Shown here: piece by piece, positions 5,301 through 9,715 of the stretch | How the letters are laid out: the number at the start of each line of letters is the position of its first letter | How positions within the stretch are numbered: the first letter of the stretch is position 1 | Assembly: GCA_937942115.1 (NCBI GenBank) | Contig: CALDFY010000202.1 | Coordinates: 1 to 10,602 of the forward strand | Reading direction: 5' to 3' | DNA length: 10,602 nt | DNA from: an uncultured Anaerolineae bacterium | Lineage (GTDB): Bacteria; Chloroflexota; Anaerolineae; B4-G1; DUEL01 | Made by a program: the position numbers and the translations under genes | Notes under the pieces: generated by a model | Database searches by the model: none | What the model was told of the DNA's origin: nothing | What the model saw: only the letters and a program-made list of their open reading frames with translations

Positions 5301-7212
5301 GCCACGCAGCGATAGCGGAGCGGTATCCCCGCTCGTAGTAAGCCACGCAGCGACAGCGGAGTGGCGTCCCGCTCGTAGTAAGCCACGCAGCGGAGTGGCA
5401 TCCGCGCGCCCCTACATCGCCGGCTTTCTGGCCGTCCTGTTCCTCCTGGTACTGGGAAACCTGGGGGAGGCGCGGCTTCTCTACGACAGTTTCCGGCTGG
5501 TCGCAGGCGAGGCCCCCTTCCGGAGCACCATTCCGGGCCTGGAGTCGCTGGTCCAGGCGCTACGGGGCTTCGGGATGGTCCTGGGCGGTGCCCGTCTGCC
5601 CCTCCGTCCCGAAACCCCCTACTGGTATCCCACCCGGATGATCCCGCCGGATACGGGTGGGGTGGGGCCGATTACCGAGTTCCCGGCGTTCACCTTCCTC
5701 TACGCCGACCTGCACGCGCACCTCCTGGCCCTGCCGTACACCCTCTGCGCGCTGTTGGTGATGGTGGAGTGGGGGCTGGCTTCCTCACCTCTCCCCCTGA
5801 CCCCCTCCCCTCTCCTGACCGGAGGTCAGGAGAGGGGAGGGGGTGCCGCCGCAGGCGGCGGGGGAGGGGTGAGGCTCCTCCTGGCCGCGCTGGTCATCGG
5901 CGCGCTCCGGGCGACCAACACCTGGGACTACCCCACCTACCTCCTGCTGGCGATGGCGGTGCTATTTGTTTGGAGTCAGGCACGAAGCGAAGCGGAGTGC
6001 CGTATCGGTGAGCCACGAAGCGAAGCGGAGTGCCGTATCGGTGAGCCACGAAGCGAAGCAAAGGGGCGGTTCGGGCGCGCCCTTTTCTACCCCCTCCTCC
6101 TGGCCGGTCTGACGGTGGTGCTTTTCCTCCCGTACATCCGCGCCTACGTCGCCCCGTACAGCCGGATGCGCCTCTGGACGGATGCCCGTACGCCGCTGGA
6201 CATCTACCTCCTGCTGCTGGGCCAGTTCCTCTTCCCCCTGGGCACCCTTCTGGTGGTGGAGGCGTGGCGGGTGCTTGCGGGCCGACGGCTCTCGCTGTTT
6301 CTTCTCGGATTCGGGGGAGCGGTGGCCTGTGGGCTGGTCGTCGCCGGCCTGGGAGTGCCGGTGGCGGCGGTCGCCCTGCCGATGGGGGTCCTGGCCGTTG
6401 TCCTGGCCTTCCGGCTCCCCGCGCACCGTGCCCTGCCCCTGTTCTGGGTGGCGGTCGCTCTGGCGCTAACCCTGGGCGTAGAAGTCCTGGTTCTGGAGGG
6501 GGACATCGGGCGGATGAACACCGTCTTCAAGTTCTACTTCCAGGCCTGGACCCTGCTCTCGGTGAGCGCGGCGGCCGCGCTGGTGGAGTTGGCCGGAGTC
6601 AGCGACACCTGGCCCCCGGATGTCCGGCGCCTCTGGTGGGGGGGGATGGCGGCGATGGTCTTCGCGATGGCCCTCTTTCCGGTGATGAGCATCCCGTCCA
6701 AGGTGGGAGACCGGTTCACCCATGCCACCGGCCCCACCCTGGACGGCATGGCCTACATCCGCTACAGTCGCACCGGGGATGTGCGGGGAGAGGTAGACCT
6801 GGGGCCGGACTACGGGGGGATTCTCTGGCTGCTGGATCATGTTCGGGGTTCGCCGGTCGTGCTGGAGGGGTTGGGGGAACGGGAGTATCTCTGGCAGAAC
6901 CGCGTTTCTATCTACACCGGCCTGCCCGCCGTCGTCGGCTGGCGCTGGCATGAGGTGCAACAGGGGATGGGGGAGGAGGTGGACCGTCGCCACGGGGCCG
7001 TCCGGGAGTGCTACAACACCCCCGACCCTGACCGGGCGCTGGCGATCCTGCGCCAGTACGGTGTCCGCTACGTCTACGTGGGCCCCTACGAACGCCTCTA
7101 CTATGCCCCGGTTGGGCTGGCCAAGTTTGACGAGATGGTTGCCCGGGGGCTTCTGCATCTGGTGTATGACCGGGAGGGGGTGCGAATTTATGAGGTGGTG
7201 GGGGCGGAGTGA
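2356..7212 (+). CDS. GT39-like/DUF2298 (Chlor_Arch_YYY) membrane fusion protein
   Basis: A 1618-residue polytopic protein with two modules. Residues 1 to about 780 resemble a GT39-type glycosyltransferase, with HPDEE (D44, E45) in the first external loop, about ten hydrophobic segments, then a soluble region of about 515-710 ending in a YDHPRVLIFRK stretch. Residues about 790-1618 match DUF2298/Chlor_Arch_YYY: WFAGGYINYYYFG carries the YYYxG signature (Y932-G936), followed by a DLHAH segment, MNTVFKFYFQAW, and a C-terminal YGVRYVYVGPYE motif. The family is known from Chloroflexi and archaea; its substrate is unknown to me. The GTG start is supported by GGAGG at 2345-2349, six bases upstream, and its GTGA overlap with the previous stop implies translational coupling. 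It is longer than usual partly because about 12% of the gene is repeat-derived: thirteen in-frame palindromic copies, all in predicted loops. No frameshift is seen. Confidence 0.85.
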   Translation: MNGVTSRKPSHQGTSLFLLAILLVGLSLRLVGLGWGEGQPIHPDEEFLRQVTAAVSLPNRLSLYLDTANSPLNPYNRGYGFFVYGTLPLFLTRAVGEALDRGCRDGVAVSLPARLLAPVLLGHSSVCWPGSFSGTGARHLGRLLAALLDTGSILFVFLAGRRLRSDGLGLLAASLYALAVLPIQQSHFYTVDAYANFFVAVTLYLVLTPPPAPSPLLTEGQERGGGGGGVRILLAGLTTGLGMACKISVWPLGLLVGLAAMIRALRPLVVQQEAQRSAVPFVVRHEAQRSAVPFVVRHEAQRSAVHLLFLVLLALLGAFLAFRLAQPYAFMGPGFFGLRLNPQWLKNMAEVRSLMSGAVDTYPGHQWTNRLPLVFPWVNMVFWGLGLPLGLAAWAGWGLAGAHLFRRAFVVRHEAPRAEAQRSAVLDEPLLLPWLWATGYFLYQGTQWVKSVRYLLPVYPAFVLLAAWLLVRLGAGDTKRRALRPVTRSLLLATLLLATFSWALAFTSVYRRPHTRIAASRWIFQNVPTGSVLATEHWDWAPPLRVDGKDPFGGMYRGLSTSSDGTLQLYHDDTPQKREALLNWLDEADYIIIGSNRLYASIVRLPTRYPLTIAYYRALFSGQLGFELVADFTSYPALGPFQFPDTEEPFPVPEALYRYRAAPVSVPMPPAEEAFSVYDHPRVLIFRKTAAYSRQRAEALLPASLLDHVVWVTPKQETLRTWQRILPFGPFVVRHEAQRSAVLDPQTWAQQRAGGTWSAMFDRRSPLNRSSFLAAVVWYLAAGGLGGLAFPLLWRALPALTDRGYGIARAVGLLVVSYLTWLAASLRILPNTRGTIALSVFLLAVAGGLALRGRWGEFRDFLRRSRTLLLVYEGLFLALYALWAWVRAQNPDLWHPVVGGEKPMDFAYLNAVIKSTWFPPYNPWFAGGYINYYYFGFVLVGTLAKLTGIMPSIAYNLALALFYALTGVAAFSVAFNLIARSKPRSDSGAVSPLVVSHAATAEWRPARSKPRSGVASARPYIAGFLAVLFLLVLGNLGEARLLYDSFRLVAGEAPFRSTIPGLESLVQALRGFGMVLGGARLPLRPETPYWYPTRMIPPDTGGVGPITEFPAFTFLYADLHAHLLALPYTLCALLVMVEWGLASSPLPLTPSPLLTGGQERGGGAAAGGGGGVRLLLAALVIGALRATNTWDYPTYLLLAMAVLFVWSQARSEAECRIGEPRSEAECRIGEPRSEAKGRFGRALFYPLLLAGLTVVLFLPYIRAYVAPYSRMRLWTDARTPLDIYLLLLGQFLFPLGTLLVVEAWRVLAGRRLSLFLLGFGGAVACGLVVAGLGVPVAAVALPMGVLAVVLAFRLPAHRALPLFWVAVALALTLGVEVLVLEGDIGRMNTVFKFYFQAWTLLSVSAAAALVELAGVSDTWPPDVRRLWWGGMAAMVFAMALFPVMSIPSKVGDRFTHATGPTLDGMAYIRYSRTGDVRGEVDLGPDYGGILWLLDHVRGSPVVLEGLGEREYLWQNRVSIYTGLPAVVGWRWHEVQQGMGEEVDRRHGAVRECYNTPDPDRALAILRQYGVRYVYVGPYERLYYAPVGLAKFDEMVARGLLHLVYDREGVRIYEVVGAE
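2972..3049. repeat. Family A long palindrome, copy 1, in-frame in the fusion gene
   Basis: The left arm 2972-3009 and right arm 3013-3049 are near-perfect reverse complements (about 37 bp, with one extra base and about one mismatch near GCC/GCG), closed by a 3-nt GAA loop. The element is read as a Pro-rich then Gly-rich peptide with core SPLLTEGQERGGG, at about residues 207-231. It joins two hydrophobic segments (LYLVLT and ILLAGLTTGLGM), the place where homologues would have a short cytoplasmic loop. Confidence 0.85.
3159..3270. repeat. Family B elements, three tandem copies, 39-bp period
   Basis: Copies repeat every 39 bp (13 codons), and copies 2 and 3 are identical over the core. They are read in the GTA-GTC-AGG frame as VVRHEAQRSAV; copy 1 diverges to VVQQEAQRSAV. 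Arms in copies 2 and 3 are GGCAC and GTGCT, pairable with one G-U. They separate MIRALRPL from the next hydrophobic segment (HLLFLVLLALLG). Confidence 0.85.
3581..3631. repeat. Family B element, lengthened variant
   Basis: The outer arms GGCAC (3590-3594) and GTGCC (3623-3627) are intact. The loop is lengthened by about 15 bases and contains a second inner stem, GCGCC (3598-3602) with GGCGC (3612-3616). It is read as FVVRHEAPRAEAQRSAV between two membrane segments. The 15-base extension keeps the frame. Confidence 0.75.
3823..3852. repeat. Exact 15-bp tandem duplication in the fusion gene
   Basis: CTGCTCCTTGCGACC occurs twice without interruption, in codon phase, giving LLLAT twice at about residues 490-499, within a hydrophobic helix. 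The exact identity suggests a recent slippage event. Confidence 0.7.
4546..4582. repeat. Family B element, single copy
   Basis: Perfect arms GGCAC (4556-4560) and GTGCC (4574-4578). It is read as FVVRHEAQRSAV near residues 731-742, in the linker between the soluble part of the GT39-like module and the first helix of the DUF2298 module. Confidence 0.8.
5290..5403. repeat. Family B elements, three copies read in alternating frames
   Basis: Three units start near 5290, 5331 and 5371, spaced 41 and 40 bp (81 together, so the frame is restored). Copies 1 and 3 are read CGT-AGT-AAG (RSKPRS), while copy 2 is read GTA-GTA-AGC (VVSHAATAEWRP). Copies 2 and 3 carry arms GCCAC/GTGGC instead of the usual GGCAC/GTGCC, a compensated base-pair change. 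The right arm of copy 1 (GCGGT) no longer pairs. They lie between hydrophobic segments AFSVAFNLI and YIAGFLAVLFLL. Confidence 0.85.
5783..5874. repeat. Family A long palindrome, copy 2, with nested hairpin
   Basis: Left arm 5783-5820, loop GGA (5821-5823), right arm 5824-5843 plus 5860-5874. The right arm is interrupted by T and then GCCGCC-GCA-GGCGGC (5845-5859), itself a perfect 6-bp hairpin. The core is read in the same frame as copy 1 (SPLLTGGQERGGG), between VMVEWGLA and LLLAALVIGALRATN. Confidence 0.85.
5974..6060. repeat. Family B elements, three tandem copies, 33-bp period
   Basis: Units repeat every 33 bp (11 codons) and are read in the AGT-CAG-GCA frame as SQARSEAECRIG then EPRSEAECRIG. 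The first unit has arms GGCAC/GTGCC. The second has GCCAC/GTGCC with one uncompensated mismatch. The third loses its right arm and runs into GGGGCGG. They precede the hydrophobic segment LFYPLLLAGLTVVLFL. Confidence 0.8.
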
Positions 7213-7221
7213 GGGGACGAG

Positions 7222-7259
7222 TTGACTTGCATAAATAGAAATTTGCAGTAAACTATAGA
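7222..7259 (+). promoter_or_regulatory. Probable promoter of the LPxTG-protein unit
   Basis: This is an AT-rich island of about 38 bases in an otherwise GC-rich window, just after the fusion gene. TTGACT (7222-7227) and TTGCAT (7227-7232) are candidate -35 boxes. TAAACT (7249-7254) lies 16 bases after TTGCAT, and TATAGA (7254-7259) overlaps it. The spacing is good only for TTGCAT with TAAACT, so the exact boxes are uncertain, but the position fits a new transcript. Confidence 0.45.
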
Positions 7260-7279
7260 TGTACCGGCCACCTCAATCC

Positions 7280-7285
7280 GGAGGT
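7280..7285 (+). promoter_or_regulatory. Ribosome binding site that sets the LPxTG-protein start
   Basis: GGAGGT ends six bases before ATG 7292. An in-frame ATG at 7259 has no ribosome site and overlaps the likely -10 box. The downstream ATG also leaves a clean signal peptide. Confidence 0.8.
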
Positions 7286-7291
7286 CGTCTG

Positions 7292-7660
7292 ATGAACCGA
7301 ATGCAAGGCTCCCTGCTTCTGGGGGGTACGGTGGGCGCGCTGCTCATCCTGGTCGGCGCCTTTGCCCTATCCCCCGCCTCTATTGCCCAGCAACCCCGCC
7401 CGACGCTGACCCCGACGCCGGAGATCGTACCGTCCCCCACACCGGTGCCCGGCGGAGAATCTCCACCCGTCTCCCAGCCTCCCGAGACCGCTCCCTCGCC
7501 GCAGACTCTGCCCTATACCGGCCCTGCCCTGTTGCCGGTGACCGGCTACGGGTTGACGGCGATCGGCATCGGGTTCGGGATGGCGGCAGCGGCCCTTGGG
7601 GCCCGACGGGTTCGTCGGCGCAGGCAGGCCGAGAACCCGGAGCATCCGCAGGAGCCATAA
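7292..7660 (+). CDS. Small exported protein with double LPxTG sorting signal
   Basis: A 122-residue protein. Residues 1-32 form a signal peptide with hydrophobic core LLLGGTVGALLILVGAFAL and likely cleavage after SIA. Residues 33-72 are a Pro/Thr/Ser-rich spacer of the type used to cross a cell wall. LPYTG (73-77) is followed at once by LPVTG (81-85), a hydrophobic stretch of about 17 residues and the basic tail RRVRRRR. That order matches the cell-wall sorting signal recognised by sortases, which cut between T and G and attach the protein to an envelope amino group. The polar tail after the arginines (QAENPEHPQEP) is longer than usual. Almost nothing would remain outside the spacer, so it may be a stalk or pilin-like element, or a plain C-terminal membrane anchor. 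No sortase gene lies in the window. Nine bases separate it from the next gene. Confidence 0.65.
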   Translation: MNRMQGSLLLGGTVGALLILVGAFALSPASIAQQPRPTLTPTPEIVPSPTPVPGGESPPVSQPPETAPSPQTLPYTGPALLPVTGYGLTAIGIGFGMAAAALGARRVRRRRQAENPEHPQEP

Positions 7661-7669
7661 GGAGTCAAC

Positions 7670-7969
7670 GTGGTCAAATTGCTGATGGGCTGGAACCTCA
7701 TCCCGGGGTTGGAGAACGAATACTTTGAGTTTTTTACCAGGGAGTTTGGGCCGGCGCTGGAGGAGTTAGGCCTGCAGACAACGGATATGTGGTACACGGC
7801 GTACGGAGAGGGTCCCCAGATTCTCACGGGAATGGTCGCGGAGGACCTGAGCACCGCGCGCCAGATTCTGGCCTCCGAGCGCTGGCTGAGGCTGAAGGAG
7901 CGGCTTCTGGAATTTGTGACCGACTACCGGCAGAAAATCGTTCCCGCTTCTGGCGGCTTTCAGTTGTAG
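7670..7969 (+). CDS. Conserved-looking 99-residue protein, possible ferredoxin-like fold
   Basis: A 99-residue soluble protein starting at GTG 7670, with AAGGAG (7659-7664) five bases upstream overlapping the previous stop, so it is probably co-translated with the LPxTG gene. I do not recognise a named family. The pattern strand-helix-strand (VKLLMGWNL; ENEYFEFFTREFGPALEELG; DMWYTAYG), then ILTGMVAE, a helix with W93-free LSTARQILASERWLRLKERLLEFV, and a final strand, resembles one alpha/beta ferredoxin-like unit as in the Dabb or antibiotic-biosynthesis-monooxygenase superfamily. That is only a shape argument. There is no signal peptide, membrane segment or cysteine. The transcript ends at the hairpin terminator at 7992-8027. 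Confidence 0.7.
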   Translation: MVKLLMGWNLIPGLENEYFEFFTREFGPALEELGLQTTDMWYTAYGEGPQILTGMVAEDLSTARQILASERWLRLKERLLEFVTDYRQKIVPASGGFQL

Positions 7970-7991
7970 GGCTGCCGGTGCTCCGTAAAAC

Positions 7992-8027
7992 AAAAGCGGA
8001 CGCGCTCTTCTGGCGCGTCCGCTTTTT
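7992..8027. terminator. Bidirectional intrinsic terminator between convergent genes
   Basis: A perfect 14-bp stem pairs 7992-8005 with 8013-8026 (core GCGGACGCGC), with a 7-nt loop and five T at 8023-8027. The A run at 7992-7995 gives a T run on the other strand, so the hairpin can end both the + strand unit ending at 7969 and the - strand FmdB gene ending at 8047. Confidence 0.85.
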
Positions 8028-8046
8028 GATAGCCGGAACGGCTGTT

Positions 8047-8298
8047 CTAATCCCCCTCGCTGTTCTCCGAGCCCCCGTTTTCCCTGGCGGATTTCTTCCC
8101 CGCCGTGGTGGTGGAAGAGGAGCCCCGGTGGTCGGTGACGTAAAAGCCGGAACCCTTGAAGATGATCCCTACCGGCTGGACCAGCCGATAGACACTGCCC
8201 CCGCACTCCGGGCAAACTTTCAAGGGCTCTTCGGTGAAACGCTGGAATCGCTCAAACCGGACACCGCACGCCTTGCACTGATACTCATAGATCGGCAT
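8047..8298 (-). CDS. FmdB-family zinc-ribbon protein
   Basis: An 83-residue protein starting MPIYEYQCKACG, the standard start of the FmdB putative regulatory family. Two CxxC pairs (C8/C11 and C29/C32) form a single zinc ribbon. The middle contains the family-typical GSGFYVTD stretch. The tail (residues 59-83) is low-complexity, rich in Ser, Thr, Lys and Gly, and probably disordered, as is common in the family. The role of FmdB proteins is poorly defined; the regulatory label comes from early work on formamidase operons. The gene has its own promoter (8333-8360) and the strongest ribosome site in the window (GGAGGTGAT, complement of 8302-8310), so it is probably well expressed on its own. The length is normal for the family. 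Confidence 0.9.
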   Translation of the reverse strand: MPIYEYQCKACGVRFERFQRFTEEPLKVCPECGGSVYRLVQPVGIIFKGSGFYVTDHRGSSSTTTAGKKSARENGGSENSEGD

Positions 8299-8301
8299 CT
8301 T

Positions 8302-8310
8302 ATCACCTCC
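8302..8310 (-). promoter_or_regulatory. Very strong ribosome binding site of the FmdB gene
   Basis: On the - strand GGAGGTGAT lies three bases before the ATG (complement of 8296-8298) if measured from its last base, or about seven from GGAGG. It is nearly a full match to the 16S anti-Shine-Dalgarno sequence and fixes the start. Confidence 0.85.
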
Positions 8311-8332
8311 CTCCTACCCGATTGCGCTTTAT

Positions 8333-8360
8333 ATTATACCCTCTTTCTCCCACATTGCAA
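8333..8360 (-). promoter_or_regulatory. Promoter of the FmdB gene
   Basis: On the - strand TTGCAA (8355-8360) and a perfect TATAAT (8333-8338) are 16 bases apart. Transcription should start near 8326, leaving a leader of about 28 bases that contains the ribosome site. Confidence 0.75.
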
Positions 8361-8398
8361 GTGTCCTTCACTCCCGGTGGCCCATTCGGTCGGCGGCT

Positions 8399-8494
8399 GT
8401 GCCTCCTCCGGCGATAGGGGTGCCCGAGCACTCCGACGGACAGCAGTTCACCTGGGCCAAAGCGATGGGCCGGGAACCGCCCCCGTTCCGGTGA
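8399..8494 (+). CDS. Possible 31-codon small ORF of unknown function
   Basis: An open frame from GTG 8399 to TGA 8492-8494 reads MPPPAIGVPEHSDGQQFTWA and then KAMGREPPPFR. Third positions are mostly G or C, as in real genes here, and the sequence looks protein-like rather than repetitive. There is no good ribosome site or promoter before it, and the frame stays open upstream without a better start. It may be the remnant C-terminus of a decayed gene or chance. The opposite strand is also open here. Confidence 0.2.
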   Translation: MPPPAIGVPEHSDGQQFTWAKAMGREPPPFR

Positions 8495-8515
8495 GGAAGG
8501 GAATGGCGTTGGATA

Positions 8516-8543
8516 TTGCGGTGAAGGAGAGATGTGCTATAAT
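8516..8543 (+). promoter_or_regulatory. Promoter of the dehydrogenase/oxidoreductase pair
   Basis: TTGCGG (8516-8521) and a perfect TATAAT (8538-8543) are 16 bases apart. TG at 8535-8536 makes an extended -10. Transcription should start near 8550, giving a leader of about 160 bases to ATG 8710, or 58 to 103 bases to the upstream GTG codons. Confidence 0.7.
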
Positions 8544-8709
8544 CCCGGACGACGCACATACCGGCCGGGGGGACGGGATGAACTCTCCGTAGTTTGTCCG
8601 GCAGCAGGTGCACCGGGCGCCGGAGGAGTGGCCTCCGGAGGGCCTGGAGGAAGTGGCACAATCCCTGGAGTTTCTCTGGATTCCCCACGCCCTTACCGCA
8701 GGTCCGGCG
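8544..8709 (+). other. Leader or N-terminal extension before the G1PDH-like gene
   Basis: This stretch lies between the -10 box and ATG 8710. It contains a four-codon frame from ATG 8578 (MNSP, stop at 8590-8592) and a perfect 7-bp hairpin, CCGGAGG (8620-8626) with CCTCCGG (8632-8638). The frame of the downstream gene is open from 8593, with possible GTG starts at 8608 and 8653. GGAGGG (8637-8642) lies ten bases before GTG 8653. I recognise no known riboswitch or T-box element. Confidence 0.4.
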
Positions 8710-9714
8710 ATGAACATCCCCATAGAACCGACCATCTATCCCCTCCCTGCTCTCCGTTTCCTCGCCCTGAGCGATTGGAAGGAGTGCCGACCGACGGCGC
8801 TGGTAACCGGCGGCCCGGCCTGGGACGCCGTACAGGACCGCCTCCGCCTGCCGGTCGTCTGGCGAGGGGAACCCCAAAGGGCCACCCTGGACCACTGGCA
8901 GGCGCTGCTGGATGGCGTTCAGGGTGAAGTGGTCTACGCGGTGGGGGGAGGATTGGCGACCGACGCGGCCAAGTTCCTGGCCGCCCGGTGCCACCTCCCC
9001 CTGGTCTGTATCCCGACGGCGCTGTCGGTAGACGCCTTCCTCACCGGGGCCTCCGGTGTCCGGGAAGGGGGCTGTGTGCGGTACATAGAGACCCAGCCCC
9101 CCGACCTGCTGCTGGTGGACCTGGACGTCATCGCCGCCGCTCCGCCCTCCCTCCGGGCCGCCGGCATCTGCGACGTCCTCTCCATCGCCACCGCGCTCTG
9201 GGACTGGCGCTTCGCCGAAGAGCAGGGCCAGAACCCGCCGGAAATGGCTTACGTGGAGTGGGTCGCAGAAGTGGCGCGGGGGATTCTCCGGGGGGCGCTG
9301 GACTGCGCCGAAGCCGCCGGTGCAGGGGATCCCGAAGGGCTGCGGGCTTTGCTCCGGTGTCTGGCCTTGGAGGTCCTGCTCTGCAACCTGGTGGGCCATT
9401 CCCGCCCGGAGGAGGGGAGCGAGCACTACTTCGCCTATGCCGTGGAGAACGAAGTGGGACCGGGCCGGACGCACGCCGAACTGGTGGGGCCGGGCATCCT
9501 GCTGATGGCCCGGGCCCAGGGACAGGAGACGGCCGCTCTGGAACGGGCGCTGCGGGCCTGCCACATCCCGCTGGATACCATTCCCCAGGAGGTCGTGAAC
9601 CGGACCCTGAAGCGCTTGCCCGAATACGCTGCCCATCATCGTCTCCCCTACAGTATCGCCCACACGCCAGGTGTCGCCGCAGCGCTGGGAGGGAATGAAT
9701 CAACGAGGAGGTAA
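8710..9714 (+). CDS. Glycerol-1-phosphate dehydrogenase-like enzyme (Fe-ADH/AraM superfamily)
   Basis: A 334-residue protein of the iron-alcohol-dehydrogenase/dehydroquinate-synthase fold, closest by eye to sn-glycerol-1-phosphate dehydrogenases (EgsA/AraM), which reduce dihydroxyacetone phosphate with NAD(P)H. Residues 29-34 (TALVTGG) form the first Rossmann strand. VGGGLATDAAK (78-88) matches the nucleotide-binding GGGxxxDxxK motif, and PTALSVD (102-108) the PTAxSxD motif. The likely metal ligands are D155 (GICDVLS), H239 (SRPEEGSEH) and H255 (GRTHAELVG). ATG 8710 places the first strand where archaeal relatives have it. GTG 8608 (368 residues) or GTG 8653 (353 residues, with an SD-like GGAGGG) are alternatives; the ribosome site at 8710 is weak. 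The last codons contain the ribosome site of the next gene. Another three-carbon or polyol dehydrogenase is possible. Confidence 0.75.
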   Translation: MNIPIEPTIYPLPALRFLALSDWKECRPTALVTGGPAWDAVQDRLRLPVVWRGEPQRATLDHWQALLDGVQGEVVYAVGGGLATDAAKFLAARCHLPLVCIPTALSVDAFLTGASGVREGGCVRYIETQPPDLLLVDLDVIAAAPPSLRAAGICDVLSIATALWDWRFAEEQGQNPPEMAYVEWVAEVARGILRGALDCAEAAGAGDPEGLRALLRCLALEVLLCNLVGHSRPEEGSEHYFAYAVENEVGPGRTHAELVGPGILLMARAQGQETAALERALRACHIPLDTIPQEVVNRTLKRLPEYAAHHRLPYSIAHTPGVAAALGGNESTRR

Positions 9715-9715
9715 A

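Noticed and set aside
4096..5346. Long - strand open frames opposite the fusion gene (also 341-1477 and 2329-3273)
   Set aside because: Antisense frames stay open because of the high G/C third positions of the real gene. The products are Gln/Gly/Arg-rich, with no start signals or recognisable domains.
3159..6060. Triple arrays considered as a CRISPR
   Set aside because: The units are directly adjacent with no unique spacers, have only three copies each, and lie within coding sequence. They are tandem palindromic elements.
7789..8592. 267-codon + strand frame spanning the terminator and the FmdB gene
   Set aside because: It runs through a strong terminator, antisense to a clear zinc-ribbon gene, and has no coherent domain.
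8544..8709. T-box leader before the dehydrogenase gene
   Set aside because: No conserved T-box antiterminator sequence is present, there is no terminator hairpin with a T run, and the gene is not an expected T-box target.
8368..9663. 431-codon - strand frame opposite the G1PDH-like gene
   Set aside because: It is a shadow of the dehydrogenase, whose + strand frame has catalytic and cofactor motifs. The - strand product has none.
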